The notes under the pieces are model-generated. The model made no database searches, was not told where the DNA came from, and saw nothing but the letters and a program-made list of their open reading frames with translations. Below, in pieces: positions 52,198 to 61,135 of a DNA stretch of 64,000 bases (positions within the stretch are counted from its first letter, which is position 1; the number at the start of each line of letters is the position of its first letter). Location of the stretch: the NCBI RefSeq assembly GCF_008369295.1, contig NZ_VOBG01000017.1, positions 1 to 64,000 on the forward strand, in the 5' to 3' direction. Made by a program: the position numbers and the translations under genes. This DNA comes from Pseudomonas sp. ANT_H4. GTDB taxonomy: Bacteria; Pseudomonadota; Gammaproteobacteria; Pseudomonadales; Pseudomonadaceae.

Positions 52198-53079
52198 CTA
52201 TAGTGGCGCCTCTACCACCTCCTGCAACCATTCCTTGAACGCCAGCATCGCCGACGTCTCGGCCCGTGACTGCAAGCGCGTCAGCCAGTAACTGCCCGTG
52301 GTGATCCCCACCTCGAACGGCTGCTGGATCGCATCCGTGACCAGTAGCCTGGAAAACATCATCGCCGGGGCAAGGGCCACACCGACACCTTGCAGCGCAG
52401 CCTCCATCATCGCCAATGAGGAATCGAAGACGACGCTACGAGGTACTAACGTGTCGGCAGGCAATCCCGCCGCCTGGAACCACTGAGTCCATTCGTCGGC
52501 ACGATAAGAGCGCAGTAAGGTGTGCTTCAACAGGTCTGCGGGCGTGTGTAATTGCCGAGCGATCTGCGGTACGCACAGCACCGTGAGCGGCGCCTCCAGC
52601 AACTCAACCGCGTCGGTACCGTGCCAGGCACCTGCACCGAAGCGGATCGCGTAGTCCAGGCCTTCGGCGGCAACATCGACGCGGTTGTTGTGGGTAGACA
52701 AGCGCAGGTCGATAAACGGGTAGCGTGCCTGAAAATCCCCCAGGCGCGGCAGCAGCCAGCCCACGGCAAAGGTACCCACCGCGCCCACCGTCAACACTTC
52801 GCGATAATGCCCGCCTTCGAACTGGCCGAGGGTGTGGGCGATACGGTCGAAGGATTCGCGCAGCACCGGCAACAGGGTTTCGCCTTCACGGGTGAGCATC
52901 AGGCCACGGGGCAGGCGTTTGAACAGGATGACATTGAGCTGCGCCTCCAGGCTTTTCACCTGATGGCTGACCGCCGCCTGAGTCACGCACAACTCGATGG
53001 CGGCGCGGGTAAAACTCAAATGCCGTGCCGAGGCTTCAAAGGCTCGCAGGGCATTGAGGGGCAGATGAGAACGAAGCAT
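52198..53079 (-). CDS. ampR: LysR-type regulator AmpR
   Basis: A 293-residue LysR protein beginning MLRSHLPLNALRAFEASARH followed by LSFTRAAIELCVTQAAVSHQ, nearly the textbook AmpR N-terminus, with GRDYAIRFG-like and MMEAALQGVGVALAPAMMFS effector-domain parts. AmpR senses peptidoglycan fragments (UDP-MurNAc-pentapeptide, anhydro-muropeptides) and controls ampC. It is divergent from ampC with a 132-bp gap, the standard arrangement. Confidence 0.88.
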   Translation of the reverse strand: MLRSHLPLNALRAFEASARHLSFTRAAIELCVTQAAVSHQVKSLEAQLNVILFKRLPRGLMLTREGETLLPVLRESFDRIAHTLGQFEGGHYREVLTVGAVGTFAVGWLLPRLGDFQARYPFIDLRLSTHNNRVDVAAEGLDYAIRFGAGAWHGTDAVELLEAPLTVLCVPQIARQLHTPADLLKHTLLRSYRADEWTQWFQAAGLPADTLVPRSVVFDSSLAMMEAALQGVGVALAPAMMFSRLLVTDAIQQPFEVGITTGSYWLTRLQSRAETSAMLAFKEWLQEVVEAPL

Positions 53080-53211
53080 GACTTAACCCCAAATTTTTCT
53101 AATGGCTGATGCGAGATATCATCGTTTGTCGATCGGGGGGAAAGTGCCTAGATTTGCAGCGCCTGCGCAGGTAGCAGTATTCAAGTTCAACCTCATGGAA
53201 GCGACACAATC

Positions 53212-54366
53212 ATGTACGAAAAGACTTTGTTTCGGATGCACAACGTCGCGATCTTCGCCTTATTGCTCGGCGCAGGCAACTGCATGGCCGCCACCGATCT
53301 GCGCAAGGTGGTGGATGACACCATTGAACCGCTGATGCGGCAACAGGCTATCCCTGGCCTGTCAGTGGCCATCGTGCAGAACGGCAAGGCTCAATACTTT
53401 AACTACGGCGTTGCGTCAAAAGACGGCCAGCAACCGGTGACCGAAAACACCCTGTTTGAAATCGGCTCGGTCAGCAAAACCTTCACCGCGACCCTGGCCG
53501 GCTACGCCCAGGCCACCGGAAAACTGAAGCTGTCGGCTCCGGCCAGCCAGTACTTACCAGCCTTGCGCGGTAGCAAATTTGACCACATCAGCGTCCTCAA
53601 CCTGGGGACTTATACCGCTGGCGGCCTGCCGTTGCAGTTTCCTCGCGATGCCGACAACGCCGACCGGATGATCAGCTACTTCCAGCACTGGAAGCCCGAT
53701 TTCACCCCTGGCACCCACCGCCTGTACTCCAACCCCAGCCTGGGTCTGTTCGGTTATTTGGCAGCGCAAAGCCTGGGGCAGCCGTTCGACCGGCTGATGG
53801 AACAGACCCTGTTCCCGAAGCTGGGCCTCAAGCACACCTACATCACCGTGCCCAAGGCGCAAATGAACCTGTACGCCCAAGGCTATGGCAAGGACGACAA
53901 GCCGGTGCGCGTCGGCCCTGGCGCGCTGGACAGCGAAGCCTATGGCATGAAAACCAGCCCATCGGACCTGATCCACTACGTCGGTGTGAATATGCACCCG
54001 GCCAATCTGGAAAAACCGCTGCAACAGGCCATCGCCGCCACCCACACCGGTTTCTATACCGTCGACGGCACCACCCAAGGCCTGGGCTGGGAGATGTACC
54101 CCTACCCGATCACACTGGACGCCTTGCTCGCCGGCAACTCGACAGCCATGATCCTGGAACCTCATAAGGTCAACTGGCTGACACCGCCGCAGCCCCCTCG
54201 GGCCGACACACTGGTCAACAAGACCGGTTCCACCAGTGGCTTCGGCGCCTACGTGGCTTATGTCCCAAGCAAAGGCATCGGCATCGTGATCCTGGCGAAC
54301 AAGAACTACCCGAATGCGGAACGGGTGAAGGCGGCCCACGCTATCTTGAAGGCGCTGGACCAATAA
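53212..54366 (+). CDS. ampC: Class C beta-lactamase AmpC
   Basis: A 384-residue periplasmic serine beta-lactamase. Signal peptide MYEKTLFRMHNVAIFALLLG to about CMA-ATD. Active-site motifs: SVSK with nucleophile Ser86 and Lys89, YSN at 172-174, and KTG at 337-339, plus LNLGTYTAGGLPLQFP typical of class C. All catalytic residues are present, so it should be functional and inducible by the divergent ampR. Such enzymes give cephalosporin resistance when derepressed. Confidence 0.93.
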   Translation: MYEKTLFRMHNVAIFALLLGAGNCMAATDLRKVVDDTIEPLMRQQAIPGLSVAIVQNGKAQYFNYGVASKDGQQPVTENTLFEIGSVSKTFTATLAGYAQATGKLKLSAPASQYLPALRGSKFDHISVLNLGTYTAGGLPLQFPRDADNADRMISYFQHWKPDFTPGTHRLYSNPSLGLFGYLAAQSLGQPFDRLMEQTLFPKLGLKHTYITVPKAQMNLYAQGYGKDDKPVRVGPGALDSEAYGMKTSPSDLIHYVGVNMHPANLEKPLQQAIAATHTGFYTVDGTTQGLGWEMYPYPITLDALLAGNSTAMILEPHKVNWLTPPQPPRADTLVNKTGSTSGFGAYVAYVPSKGIGIVILANKNYPNAERVKAAHAILKALDQ

Positions 54367-54575
54367 GCCCCGACGAAGCAGTCGTAAACCTGATACCTCG
54401 GTGTGTCAGATACACCGTGCACGCCGACAGCTTGCTACGCAATGCCAGCCTCAACGATGTGTAGATACCTATGCCGCGATGAGGGCGTGTCAATCGCCAG
54501 ATGTACTGACTGACATACCGCCATCGCGGGCAAGCCCGACGCCCACACTGTTTTTTGGTGCGCTCTGGATCGGGT

Positions 54576-55856
54576 TTACATCCCCAACCATCCCGGCAAC
54601 GCCAGTGAAATAAACGGCACATAGGTCACAAGAATCAGGAACGCCAGCAGGATCATCAACCACGGCAACGCCGCGCGAATAGTCTCGCCCAGGGTCAATC
54701 CGGTCACCGCTGAGGTCACGAACAGGTTCAGGCCCACCGGTGGATGTACCAGGCCGATTTCCATGTTCACCACCATCACGATTCCCAGGTGAATCGGGTC
54801 GATACCCAGCTTCATCGCAATGGGGAAGAAGATCGGCGCCAGGATCAGCACGATGGCCGACGGTTCCATAAAGCTGCCCGCCACCAGCAACACCACGTTG
54901 ACCATCATCAAGAAGCCAATTGGCGTCAGTCCTTCGGAGATCACCCAGGCAGTGATTTCCTGGGGAATCTGTTCGGTGGTCAGCACATGGGCGAAGAGCA
55001 TGGCGTTGGCGATGATAAACATCAGCATGATCGCCAGGCGTCCAGACTCCACCAGCACTTTCGGGCAGTCCTTAAGCTTCATGTCCTTGTAGACGAACAG
55101 CGCGACAAACGCCGAATACACCGCCGCCACCGCCGCGGCTTCTGTCGGGGTGAACATACCGCTGTAGATCCCGCCAAGGATGATCACCAACAGCAGCAGG
55201 CCCCAGAATGCCCGGCGCGCGCAGGTCAGCCACTCACGGAAGGTCGCCCGTGGCTGCGCTGGCAGCTTCTTGATACGCGCGACGATGTAGATCGCGATCA
55301 TCAGCATCAGGCCCAACAACAACCCCGAAATCACACCGGCCATGAATAGCTTGCCCACCGAGGTCTCGGTTGCCGCCGAGTACACCACCATTACGATGGA
55401 CGGCGGAATCAGGATGCCCAGGGTGCCCGCGTTGCAGATAATCCCGGCACCGAATTCCTTCGGATAACCCGAACGCACCATGCCCGCCACCGCAATCGAA
55501 CCCACTGCCGCCACCGTCGCTGGCGATGAACCGGACAACGCTGCAAACAGCATGCACGCCAGTACCGCAGCAATCGCCAAACCGCCACGGATGTGGCCGA
55601 CGCAGGCGTTGGCAAAATCGATCAGCCGTTGCGCCACGCCACCAGTGGTCATGAATGCGCCAGACAGCAGGAAAAACGGAATCGCCAGGAAGGTGTAGGC
55701 ATCCGAGGTTTCAAACAGCTTGATCGCCAGCGAACTGACCGAATCCGGACTGAACATCAGGATCGATACCGCCCCCGACAAGCCCAGGGCAATGGCAATC
55801 GGCACACCCAGAAACATGAACACAAACAGCAGCAAAAACAGACAAAGAACGGCCAT
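54576..55856 (-). CDS. dctM: TRAP transporter large permease (DctM), itaconate operon
   Basis: A 426-residue inner-membrane permease with about 12 helices: MFLGVPIAIALGLSGAVSIL, FLLSGAFMTTGGVAQRLIDF, GSSPATVAAVGSIAVAGMVR, GTLGILIPPSIVMVVYSAAT, and MEIGLVHPPVGLNLFVTSAV near the end, all DctM-typical. ATG 55856 shares bases with the dctQ stop (TGATG). Last gene of the operon that starts at the MaoC gene. Probable substrate itaconate or a related dicarboxylate, from context. Confidence 0.9.
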   Translation of the reverse strand: MAVLCLFLLLFVFMFLGVPIAIALGLSGAVSILMFSPDSVSSLAIKLFETSDAYTFLAIPFFLLSGAFMTTGGVAQRLIDFANACVGHIRGGLAIAAVLACMLFAALSGSSPATVAAVGSIAVAGMVRSGYPKEFGAGIICNAGTLGILIPPSIVMVVYSAATETSVGKLFMAGVISGLLLGLMLMIAIYIVARIKKLPAQPRATFREWLTCARRAFWGLLLLVIILGGIYSGMFTPTEAAAVAAVYSAFVALFVYKDMKLKDCPKVLVESGRLAIMLMFIIANAMLFAHVLTTEQIPQEITAWVISEGLTPIGFLMMVNVVLLVAGSFMEPSAIVLILAPIFFPIAMKLGIDPIHLGIVMVVNMEIGLVHPPVGLNLFVTSAVTGLTLGETIRAALPWLMILLAFLILVTYVPFISLALPGWLGM

Positions 55857-56488
55857 CAGTGACGCTCCTCATGGCGGCTAGCCAACTTGCTGGCTTCACC
55901 GGCTTCATCCGCCAGCCCCAACCCGACCTGACGGTGGGTGAACAGTCGGTAGAAAATTTCCAGGTAGCGAATCAGCACCAGGGCAAAACCGATGGGCACG
56001 ATCAGTACGATATGACCGACATCGATTCCGAACTTATCCAGGTCTTCGGCGCCGATATGCGCGTTCATCACCGCACTCATCCACTTGTAACTGGCAACCA
56101 TGAACAGCCCCGCGTAGGCCAGGCAGCACAAGCAGGCGAGCATGCCCAGCAGGCGCTGGACCCGGCGCGGCGTCAGTTTGACCAATGCATCGACGCCCAG
56201 GTGGCCAGCAGTACGCACGCCATAGGAGATGCCGAAAAAAATCAGCCAGCCAAACATGGCTTTGGTCAGCGCCACGCTCCAGGTCATGTCCTGGGCCCAG
56301 GTCATGGTGCCGTCGCCCAAGGCGTTGAAGAAGTTGCTGCTGATCGCCCACTTGTCTGCCAGGGCGAAGAACAGGGTGTAGGTGTTGTTGAGCATGACGT
56401 AGACAAACGTCACCAGGGTCATGGCGGCCAGCAGGAAGGCGATAAACCCTTCCTCCAGGTGCTCCCAGACGCGCCTTAGCGATTGCAT
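55856..56488 (-). CDS. dctQ: TRAP transporter small permease (DctQ), itaconate operon
   Basis: A 210-residue protein with four helices: GFIAFLLAAMTLVTFVYVML, LTKAMFGWLIFFGISYGVRT, MLACLCCLAYAGLFMVASYK and VGHIVLIVPIGFALVLIRYL, with the family motif GVRTAGHLGVDALVK. ATG 56488 is chosen because the family start is close to MQSLRRVWEHLEEG; the longer frame to 56593 runs into a repeat. Overlaps dctM (TGATG). Confidence 0.88.
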   Translation of the reverse strand: MQSLRRVWEHLEEGFIAFLLAAMTLVTFVYVMLNNTYTLFFALADKWAISSNFFNALGDGTMTWAQDMTWSVALTKAMFGWLIFFGISYGVRTAGHLGVDALVKLTPRRVQRLLGMLACLCCLAYAGLFMVASYKWMSAVMNAHIGAEDLDKFGIDVGHIVLIVPIGFALVLIRYLEIFYRLFTHRQVGLGLADEAGEASKLASRHEERH

Positions 56489-56539
56489 GGCAAAACCTCG
56501 CGAAACTGGAGGGGAAATGACGGTAAGGCTCAACATCGC

Positions 56540-56629
56540 GTAGCCGCTGTCGAGCCCCCGACGAGGCAGCGTTCGGCGGAGTATCAGGTACACCGCAGAC
56601 GCAGCCTCGCCGGAGCTCGACAGCTGCTA
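56540..56629. repeat. About 90-bp imperfect inverted repeat, copy A (between dctQ and dctP)
   Basis: TAGCCGCTGTCGAGC at the left pairs with GCTCGACAGCTGCTA at the right; inside, GACGAGGCAGCG pairs with CGCAGCCTCGCC. The same sequence, with a nearly identical right part ending GCTCGACAGCTGCTA, is found at 63274-63361. It is a dispersed Pseudomonas intergenic repeat able to form a long hairpin and lies in the transcript of this operon, where it could limit read-through or protect mRNA. Confidence 0.8.
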
Positions 56630-56654
56630 AGAAGGTTGTACCTTCACGTGGCCA

Positions 56655-57638
56655 TTATTGGTTGGACTCGTCCGCCGCCTTGATCAGGTTGGCACCGATT
56701 TCATCTTCAAACTTCTGCCACACCGGGCGCATGGCCTCGCGCCACAGCTGGCGCTGCTCGGGGGTCAGTTCGATGATTTCGCTGGTTTTGGAATCGATGA
56801 TCTTCTGCTTGGCCGACTGGTTCAGCGCTTCGGCCTGCTTGTTCACCTCGACGGTGACTTCGACCATGATCTTGTCCAGCTCAGTGCGCACATCCGGCGG
56901 CAGACCGTTCCAGAACGTGGCGTTGGTGATCACCATGTAGTCGATCAGGCCATGGTTGGACTCGGTGAAGTATTTCTGCACCTCGTTGACCTTCTGGCTT
57001 TCATAGTTCGACCAGGTGTTCTCGGTGCCATTGACAGTGCCGGTCTGCAAGCCCTGGTACACCTCGGCAAAACTCATCTTGCGCGGGTTGGCGCGGATGG
57101 CCTTGAACTGCTCTTCCAGCACGCTTGAAGCTTGCACGCGAAACTTCAGGCCGCGGGCGTCCTTGGGTTCATGCAGGGCCTTGTTCGCCGACAGCTGCTT
57201 GAGGCCGTTGTGCCAATAAGCAAGACCCAGGATGTTCTTGTCCTGCATCGCGCTCAGCAGTTCCTTGCCCTGGGCGGCCTGGAAACGGTCGACAGCGGCG
57301 AGGTCGCTGAACAGGAACGGCAAGTCGTAGATCTGCACTTTCTTGGTGTATTGCTCGAACTTGGCCAGGGATGGTGCAAGCATCTGAACATCACCCAAAA
57401 GCAGTGCTTCCATCTCCTTGCCGTCACCGAACAGCGACGAGTTCGGGTAGACATCAACCTTGACCTTGCCCGGCAGGCGCTCTTCGGTGAGTTTCTTGAA
57501 CAGCAGCGCGCCCTGGCCCTTGGGGGTATTTTCGGCAACGACGTGGGCGAACTTGATGACGATGGGGTCGGCCGCATGGGCCAGGCCCGCAGCACACAAG
57601 GAAGCGGCGCAGAACAGCGCTCGGGAAAGCTTGAGCAT
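56655..57638 (-). CDS. dctP: TRAP transporter substrate-binding protein (DctP), itaconate operon
   Basis: A 327-residue periplasmic binding protein. Signal MLKLSRALFCAASLCAAGLA-HA; then DPIVIKFAHVVAENTPKGQG, LPGKVKVDVYPNSSLFGDGK, KFRVQASSVLEEQFKAIRAN (carboxylate-binding Arg), and FAEVYQGLQTGTVNGTENTW, the DctP signature. ATG 57638 follows AAGAAGG; GTG 57647 is three codons upstream and less likely. Works with DctQM. Confidence 0.9.
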   Translation of the reverse strand: MLKLSRALFCAASLCAAGLAHAADPIVIKFAHVVAENTPKGQGALLFKKLTEERLPGKVKVDVYPNSSLFGDGKEMEALLLGDVQMLAPSLAKFEQYTKKVQIYDLPFLFSDLAAVDRFQAAQGKELLSAMQDKNILGLAYWHNGLKQLSANKALHEPKDARGLKFRVQASSVLEEQFKAIRANPRKMSFAEVYQGLQTGTVNGTENTWSNYESQKVNEVQKYFTESNHGLIDYMVITNATFWNGLPPDVRTELDKIMVEVTVEVNKQAEALNQSAKQKIIDSKTSEIIELTPEQRQLWREAMRPVWQKFEDEIGANLIKAADESNQ

Positions 57639-57739
57639 GGAAATCACCTTCTTATTGTTGTGTTATAGGGCAAGGTGCCTGATGTCACGCGTATAGAGAA
57701 TTTCGATTTTTTGATACCTGCGTTCGGTGTGGACGAACG

Positions 57740-58555
57740 CTAAAGCTGTGCAGCCAACAACCGCTGCGCCCGCAGCAATACCGGCGCATCCACCATCTGC
57801 CCATCAATCTGATAGGCCCCTGCCCCGTGGCTCCCCGCATCCACCACTCTTTGAGCCCAGACCAAATCTTCAGCGCTGGGGGCCAGGGCCTGGTGGATCA
57901 CGGCCACTTGCTTGGGATGGATACACAGCGCCCCGGCAAAGCCCATTTCGTAGGCATGGCGGATCGAACGGCGCAGGCCATCGGGGTCGTCGATGGCCGG
58001 GTGTACGCCGTCCAACGGCGCCACAAGGCAGGCGGCGCGCGAGTGCACGATCAGCGCCAGGCGGGCTTGGTCCAACGCAAACTCGGCGGCCCTGGAGTTG
58101 CTGCTCAGGTTCAGGTCCAGCGCCAGGTCAAGGCCGCCAAACGACAGTCGCTCAACCTGTGGCGCATGGGCGATTTCAGCCACCGCCAGCAAACCCCGCG
58201 CACTTTCGATAATGGGCCAAATCACTTTGCCGGTGGCCGCCACGAAGGCCACCTGCGCAGCGCTTTCGACTTTCGGTAACAGCACCCCGGCGACACCGCG
58301 ATGGGCTTTGCAGAACGCCAGATCCGCCGCATGTTCAGGGTGGCCCGGGGCGTTGACGCGTACCCAGACACGCGCCTCTGGCGTGCCTTGCAAAAATACC
58401 CCGAGGTTGTCCCGGGCCTGACGCTTGAGAGGTTCTTCCACCGCGTCTTCAAAATCGACGATCACCGCGTCGGCGCCGCTGGCCAGGGCCTTGGAAAACC
58501 GCTCAGGGCGGCTGCCCGGAACGAACAGCGCGGAGCGCACAATTGGGTTTGGCAT
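57740..58555 (-). CDS. ccl: CitE-like lyase, probably (S)-citramalyl-CoA lyase
   Basis: A 271-residue HpcH/HpaI-aldolase family protein: MPNPIVRSALFVPGSRPERF, ADAVIVDFEDAVEEPLK, VWVRVNAPGHPEHAADLAF, GVLLPKVESAAQVAF, SFGGLDLALDL and GALCIHPKQVAVIHQAL. These are the CitE/Ccl motifs with the Glu, Arg and Asp ligands for CoA and Mg2+. In the P. aeruginosa itaconate pathway (ict-ich-ccl) it splits citramalyl-CoA into pyruvate and acetyl-CoA. The identical neighbourhood supports that role. Confidence 0.85.
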   Translation of the reverse strand: MPNPIVRSALFVPGSRPERFSKALASGADAVIVDFEDAVEEPLKRQARDNLGVFLQGTPEARVWVRVNAPGHPEHAADLAFCKAHRGVAGVLLPKVESAAQVAFVAATGKVIWPIIESARGLLAVAEIAHAPQVERLSFGGLDLALDLNLSSNSRAAEFALDQARLALIVHSRAACLVAPLDGVHPAIDDPDGLRRSIRHAYEMGFAGALCIHPKQVAVIHQALAPSAEDLVWAQRVVDAGSHGAGAYQIDGQMVDAPVLLRAQRLLAAQL

Positions 58556-58569
58556 GGATCAATTCCTTA

Positions 58570-59766
58570 TTAGATGACGCCGCGTGTGCGCAGGGCTTCG
58601 ATGGCTTCGGTGGAGTAGCCCAACTGGCCCAGAATCCCCTGATTGTGTTGCCCCAGCCCTGGCACGCTATCCATGCGCGGGGTAAACGCGCTGTTGCGGG
58701 CCGGTGGCAACAGCGACGGCAACGGGCCCGCCGGGCTGTCAACTTGGCGCCAACTGTCACGGGCCTTGAGTTGCGGGTGGTCCCACACGCCCTGCATGTC
58801 ATTGACTCGGGCACTGGCGATCTGCGCATCTTCCAGGCGCTGGATCACCGCTTCGGCACTCAGCTGCGAGAAGCTGTCAACGATGATCTGGCGCAGCACT
58901 TCGCGGTTGGCCGAGCGCTTGAAGTTGGCCGAGAAACGTTCGTCAGCGACCAGCGCCGGGGTCAGCAGGACCTTGTCGCAAAATGCCGCCCACTCGCGCT
59001 CATTCTGCAGGCCGAGCATCACCGTGCCGCCGTCACCCGTGGGGAACGGCCCATACGGGTAAATCGTCGAGTGGGCCGCACCGGCGCGCGGTGGCTGGGG
59101 CGCACCGTCAAAGGCGTAATACATCGGGTACCCCATCCACTCCACCAGGCTTTCCAGCATGCTGACGTCGATGCGGCTGCCCTGCCCAGTCTGGCTCCGT
59201 AACAGCAGTGCCGAAAGAATCCCACTGTAGGCGTACATGCCGGCGGAAATGTCTGCGATGGAGCAACCGGCCTTGGCCATCTGGTCGTCGCCAGGGCCAC
59301 CGGTCACAGAGAGGAAGCCGCCTTCGCTCTGGATCAGCAGGTCATAGGCTTTCTTTTTCTCGTAAGGGCCGCCCTCGCCGTAGCCGGAGATGTCGCAAAC
59401 GATCAGCCGTGGAAAGCGCTCGTGCAGCGCTTCGAATGACAGCCCCATACGCGCCGCTGCACCCGGTGCGAGGTTTTGCACCAGCACATCAGCATCGGCC
59501 AACAGGGTTTCCAGAATGGCACCCGCCTCATCCTGCTTGAGGTCCAGGGTCAGGCTTTCCTTGGAGCGGTTGGTCCAGACGAAGTGCGAGGCCAGGCCAC
59601 GTACCCGTTCGTCGTAGCCACGGGCGAAGTCACCGGCGCCAGGGCGTTCGACCTTGATCACCCGCGCGCCAAGGTCGGCCAATTGACGGGTGCAAAACGG
59701 CGCGGCAATCGCGTGTTCAAGGCTGACAACGGTTATGCCGTCCAGCGGTCGTTGATTAACAGTCAT
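58570..59766 (-). CDS. ict: CaiB/BaiF CoA-transferase, probably succinyl-CoA:itaconate CoA-transferase
   Basis: A 398-residue class III CoA-transferase: PLDGITVVSLEHAIAAPFCT, RQLADLGARVIKVERPGAGD, FVWTNRSKESLTLDLKQDEA, and AYDLLIQSEGGFLSVTG with catalytic Asp142, LVEWMGYPMYYAFDG later. It activates itaconate with CoA from succinyl-CoA in the known locus. It lies 14 bp upstream of the lyase gene. Confidence 0.85.
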   Translation of the reverse strand: MTVNQRPLDGITVVSLEHAIAAPFCTRQLADLGARVIKVERPGAGDFARGYDERVRGLASHFVWTNRSKESLTLDLKQDEAGAILETLLADADVLVQNLAPGAAARMGLSFEALHERFPRLIVCDISGYGEGGPYEKKKAYDLLIQSEGGFLSVTGGPGDDQMAKAGCSIADISAGMYAYSGILSALLLRSQTGQGSRIDVSMLESLVEWMGYPMYYAFDGAPQPPRAGAAHSTIYPYGPFPTGDGGTVMLGLQNEREWAAFCDKVLLTPALVADERFSANFKRSANREVLRQIIVDSFSQLSAEAVIQRLEDAQIASARVNDMQGVWDHPQLKARDSWRQVDSPAGPLPSLLPPARNSAFTPRMDSVPGLGQHNQGILGQLGYSTEAIEALRTRGVI

Positions 59767-59775
59767 GACAATTCC

Positions 59776-61125
59776 TCAGAGCCAGTGATCCATGGACACC
59801 GCATTGCGCAAATCCCAGACCTTGCGGACCAGCTCGTCGGCCTGCGACGGCGTGCGGGCGCCACTGAATTGCGCCAGGCGCTGGAATTTTTCGGCCAGTT
59901 CCTCGCGGCTCAGAGTGTTGCCCGGGTCGCCCTTGGGTTCGTCGATGGCGCCGCTTAATACGCGACCATCAACCGTGGTGACAATGACCCGGCCCAGCCA
60001 GCGCCGGGGATAAGCGGCGTCGACTTCCGCGTCCAGGGTCATGCTGACCTTGTCGCTAAAGGCCGACACGCTTGCATCGTGCAGCGCCAATTCGTGGAAC
60101 TCGGTCAAACCGGCCTTGCCATGCACGGCGATCAGGCCCAACACGGTGCCCATGGAAAACTTGGCCTGATGCACCGTCTGCGGCACTTTTACCCGTCCCA
60201 ACACGTCGATGGCGGCTTGGTGGACACGGGTTTGCACACGGCTGATCTGTTCATGAGTGAGGCCTTCGCGCCGCATCAATTCCAGCAACGCATCAGCCGC
60301 CGGATGAGTGTGGCGGCAAGAAGCGTGGAACTTGAACGAGGTTTCCAGTAATGCCCAGCGACTGCCCAGGCGATCAGACAACTGCCGTGGGTCAGCATCG
60401 CTGGACATGCCCGCAGCCAGGCCCTGGTCACCCTCCAAAATATTGCGCGCACCAGTCAGCCCGTCCGCCGTTAAATAGGCGGCGAGCAATCCGTCGGCCG
60501 CAGCCTTGGCGGTGTGCAATTGCTTGGAGTCGGCGGCATCGCGCAAGAACTCCCAAAGGCCAGCCGCCTGGGTGCCGGCACTGCCCAGCAGGTTGATGAA
60601 CTGTTCTTCGTTAAAGTCCATTAACTTGCCCACCGCCACCGCTGCCGCGAGGGTGCCGACAGTGGCGGTGGTGTGGAAGATCCGGTAATGGGAACGGCCC
60701 ATGAACTCGCCGATGCGAATCCCCGCTTCGTAGCCGGCCACCGAGGCCAACAGCAGTTCAGGGCCTGATTTACCCAGATCCTGGGCCGCGGCCAATACCG
60801 CCGAAAACACCACGGTGGCCGGGTGCAGCACCGAGCTGTTGTGCAGGTCATCCTGCTCCACCAGGTGCGACGATGCACCGTTCACCAGGGCGGCGAAATA
60901 AGCACTGCTACTGCCACCATTGACGATGACCTGCGCAGCTCCCGTGGCCGGGCCCATCCTTGAAGCGTAACGTTCGAACAACGGGATCGGATGCGCGCCT
61001 TTGCTTGCCAGCGCCGAACCGAGCCAGTCTAGAAACAGGTCTTCGGTGCGAGCCAGGACCGCATCCGGCAATTGCTCGTAATTCAGTGCCGCCAGAAAGC
61101 GGCAGAGGGCTTGGGTATGGCTCAT
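59776..61125 (-). CDS. MmgE/PrpD family protein of the itaconate cluster
   Basis: A 449-residue protein of the 2-methylcitrate dehydratase/aconitate decarboxylase superfamily: LFLDWLGSALASKGAHPIPL, NGASSHLVEQDDLHNSSVLH (family HxxDxDD-like region), EAGIRIGEFMGRSHYRIFHT, LGSAGTQAAGLWEFLRD and FKFHASCRHTHPAADALLEL. The equivalent gene is also between ict and the acyl-CoA dehydrogenase gene in P. aeruginosa. Its step there is not certain; a decarboxylase or dehydratase acting on an itaconate-related acid is plausible. Confidence 0.8.
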   Translation of the reverse strand: MSHTQALCRFLAALNYEQLPDAVLARTEDLFLDWLGSALASKGAHPIPLFERYASRMGPATGAAQVIVNGGSSSAYFAALVNGASSHLVEQDDLHNSSVLHPATVVFSAVLAAAQDLGKSGPELLLASVAGYEAGIRIGEFMGRSHYRIFHTTATVGTLAAAVAVGKLMDFNEEQFINLLGSAGTQAAGLWEFLRDAADSKQLHTAKAAADGLLAAYLTADGLTGARNILEGDQGLAAGMSSDADPRQLSDRLGSRWALLETSFKFHASCRHTHPAADALLELMRREGLTHEQISRVQTRVHQAAIDVLGRVKVPQTVHQAKFSMGTVLGLIAVHGKAGLTEFHELALHDASVSAFSDKVSMTLDAEVDAAYPRRWLGRVIVTTVDGRVLSGAIDEPKGDPGNTLSREELAEKFQRLAQFSGARTPSQADELVRKVWDLRNAVSMDHWL

Positions 61126-61135
61126 GGTCAGGCCC

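Noticed and set aside
53080..53211. AmpR binding site between ampR and ampC
   Set aside because: An operator is expected there, but I could not identify the LysR-type motif with enough certainty to give coordinates.
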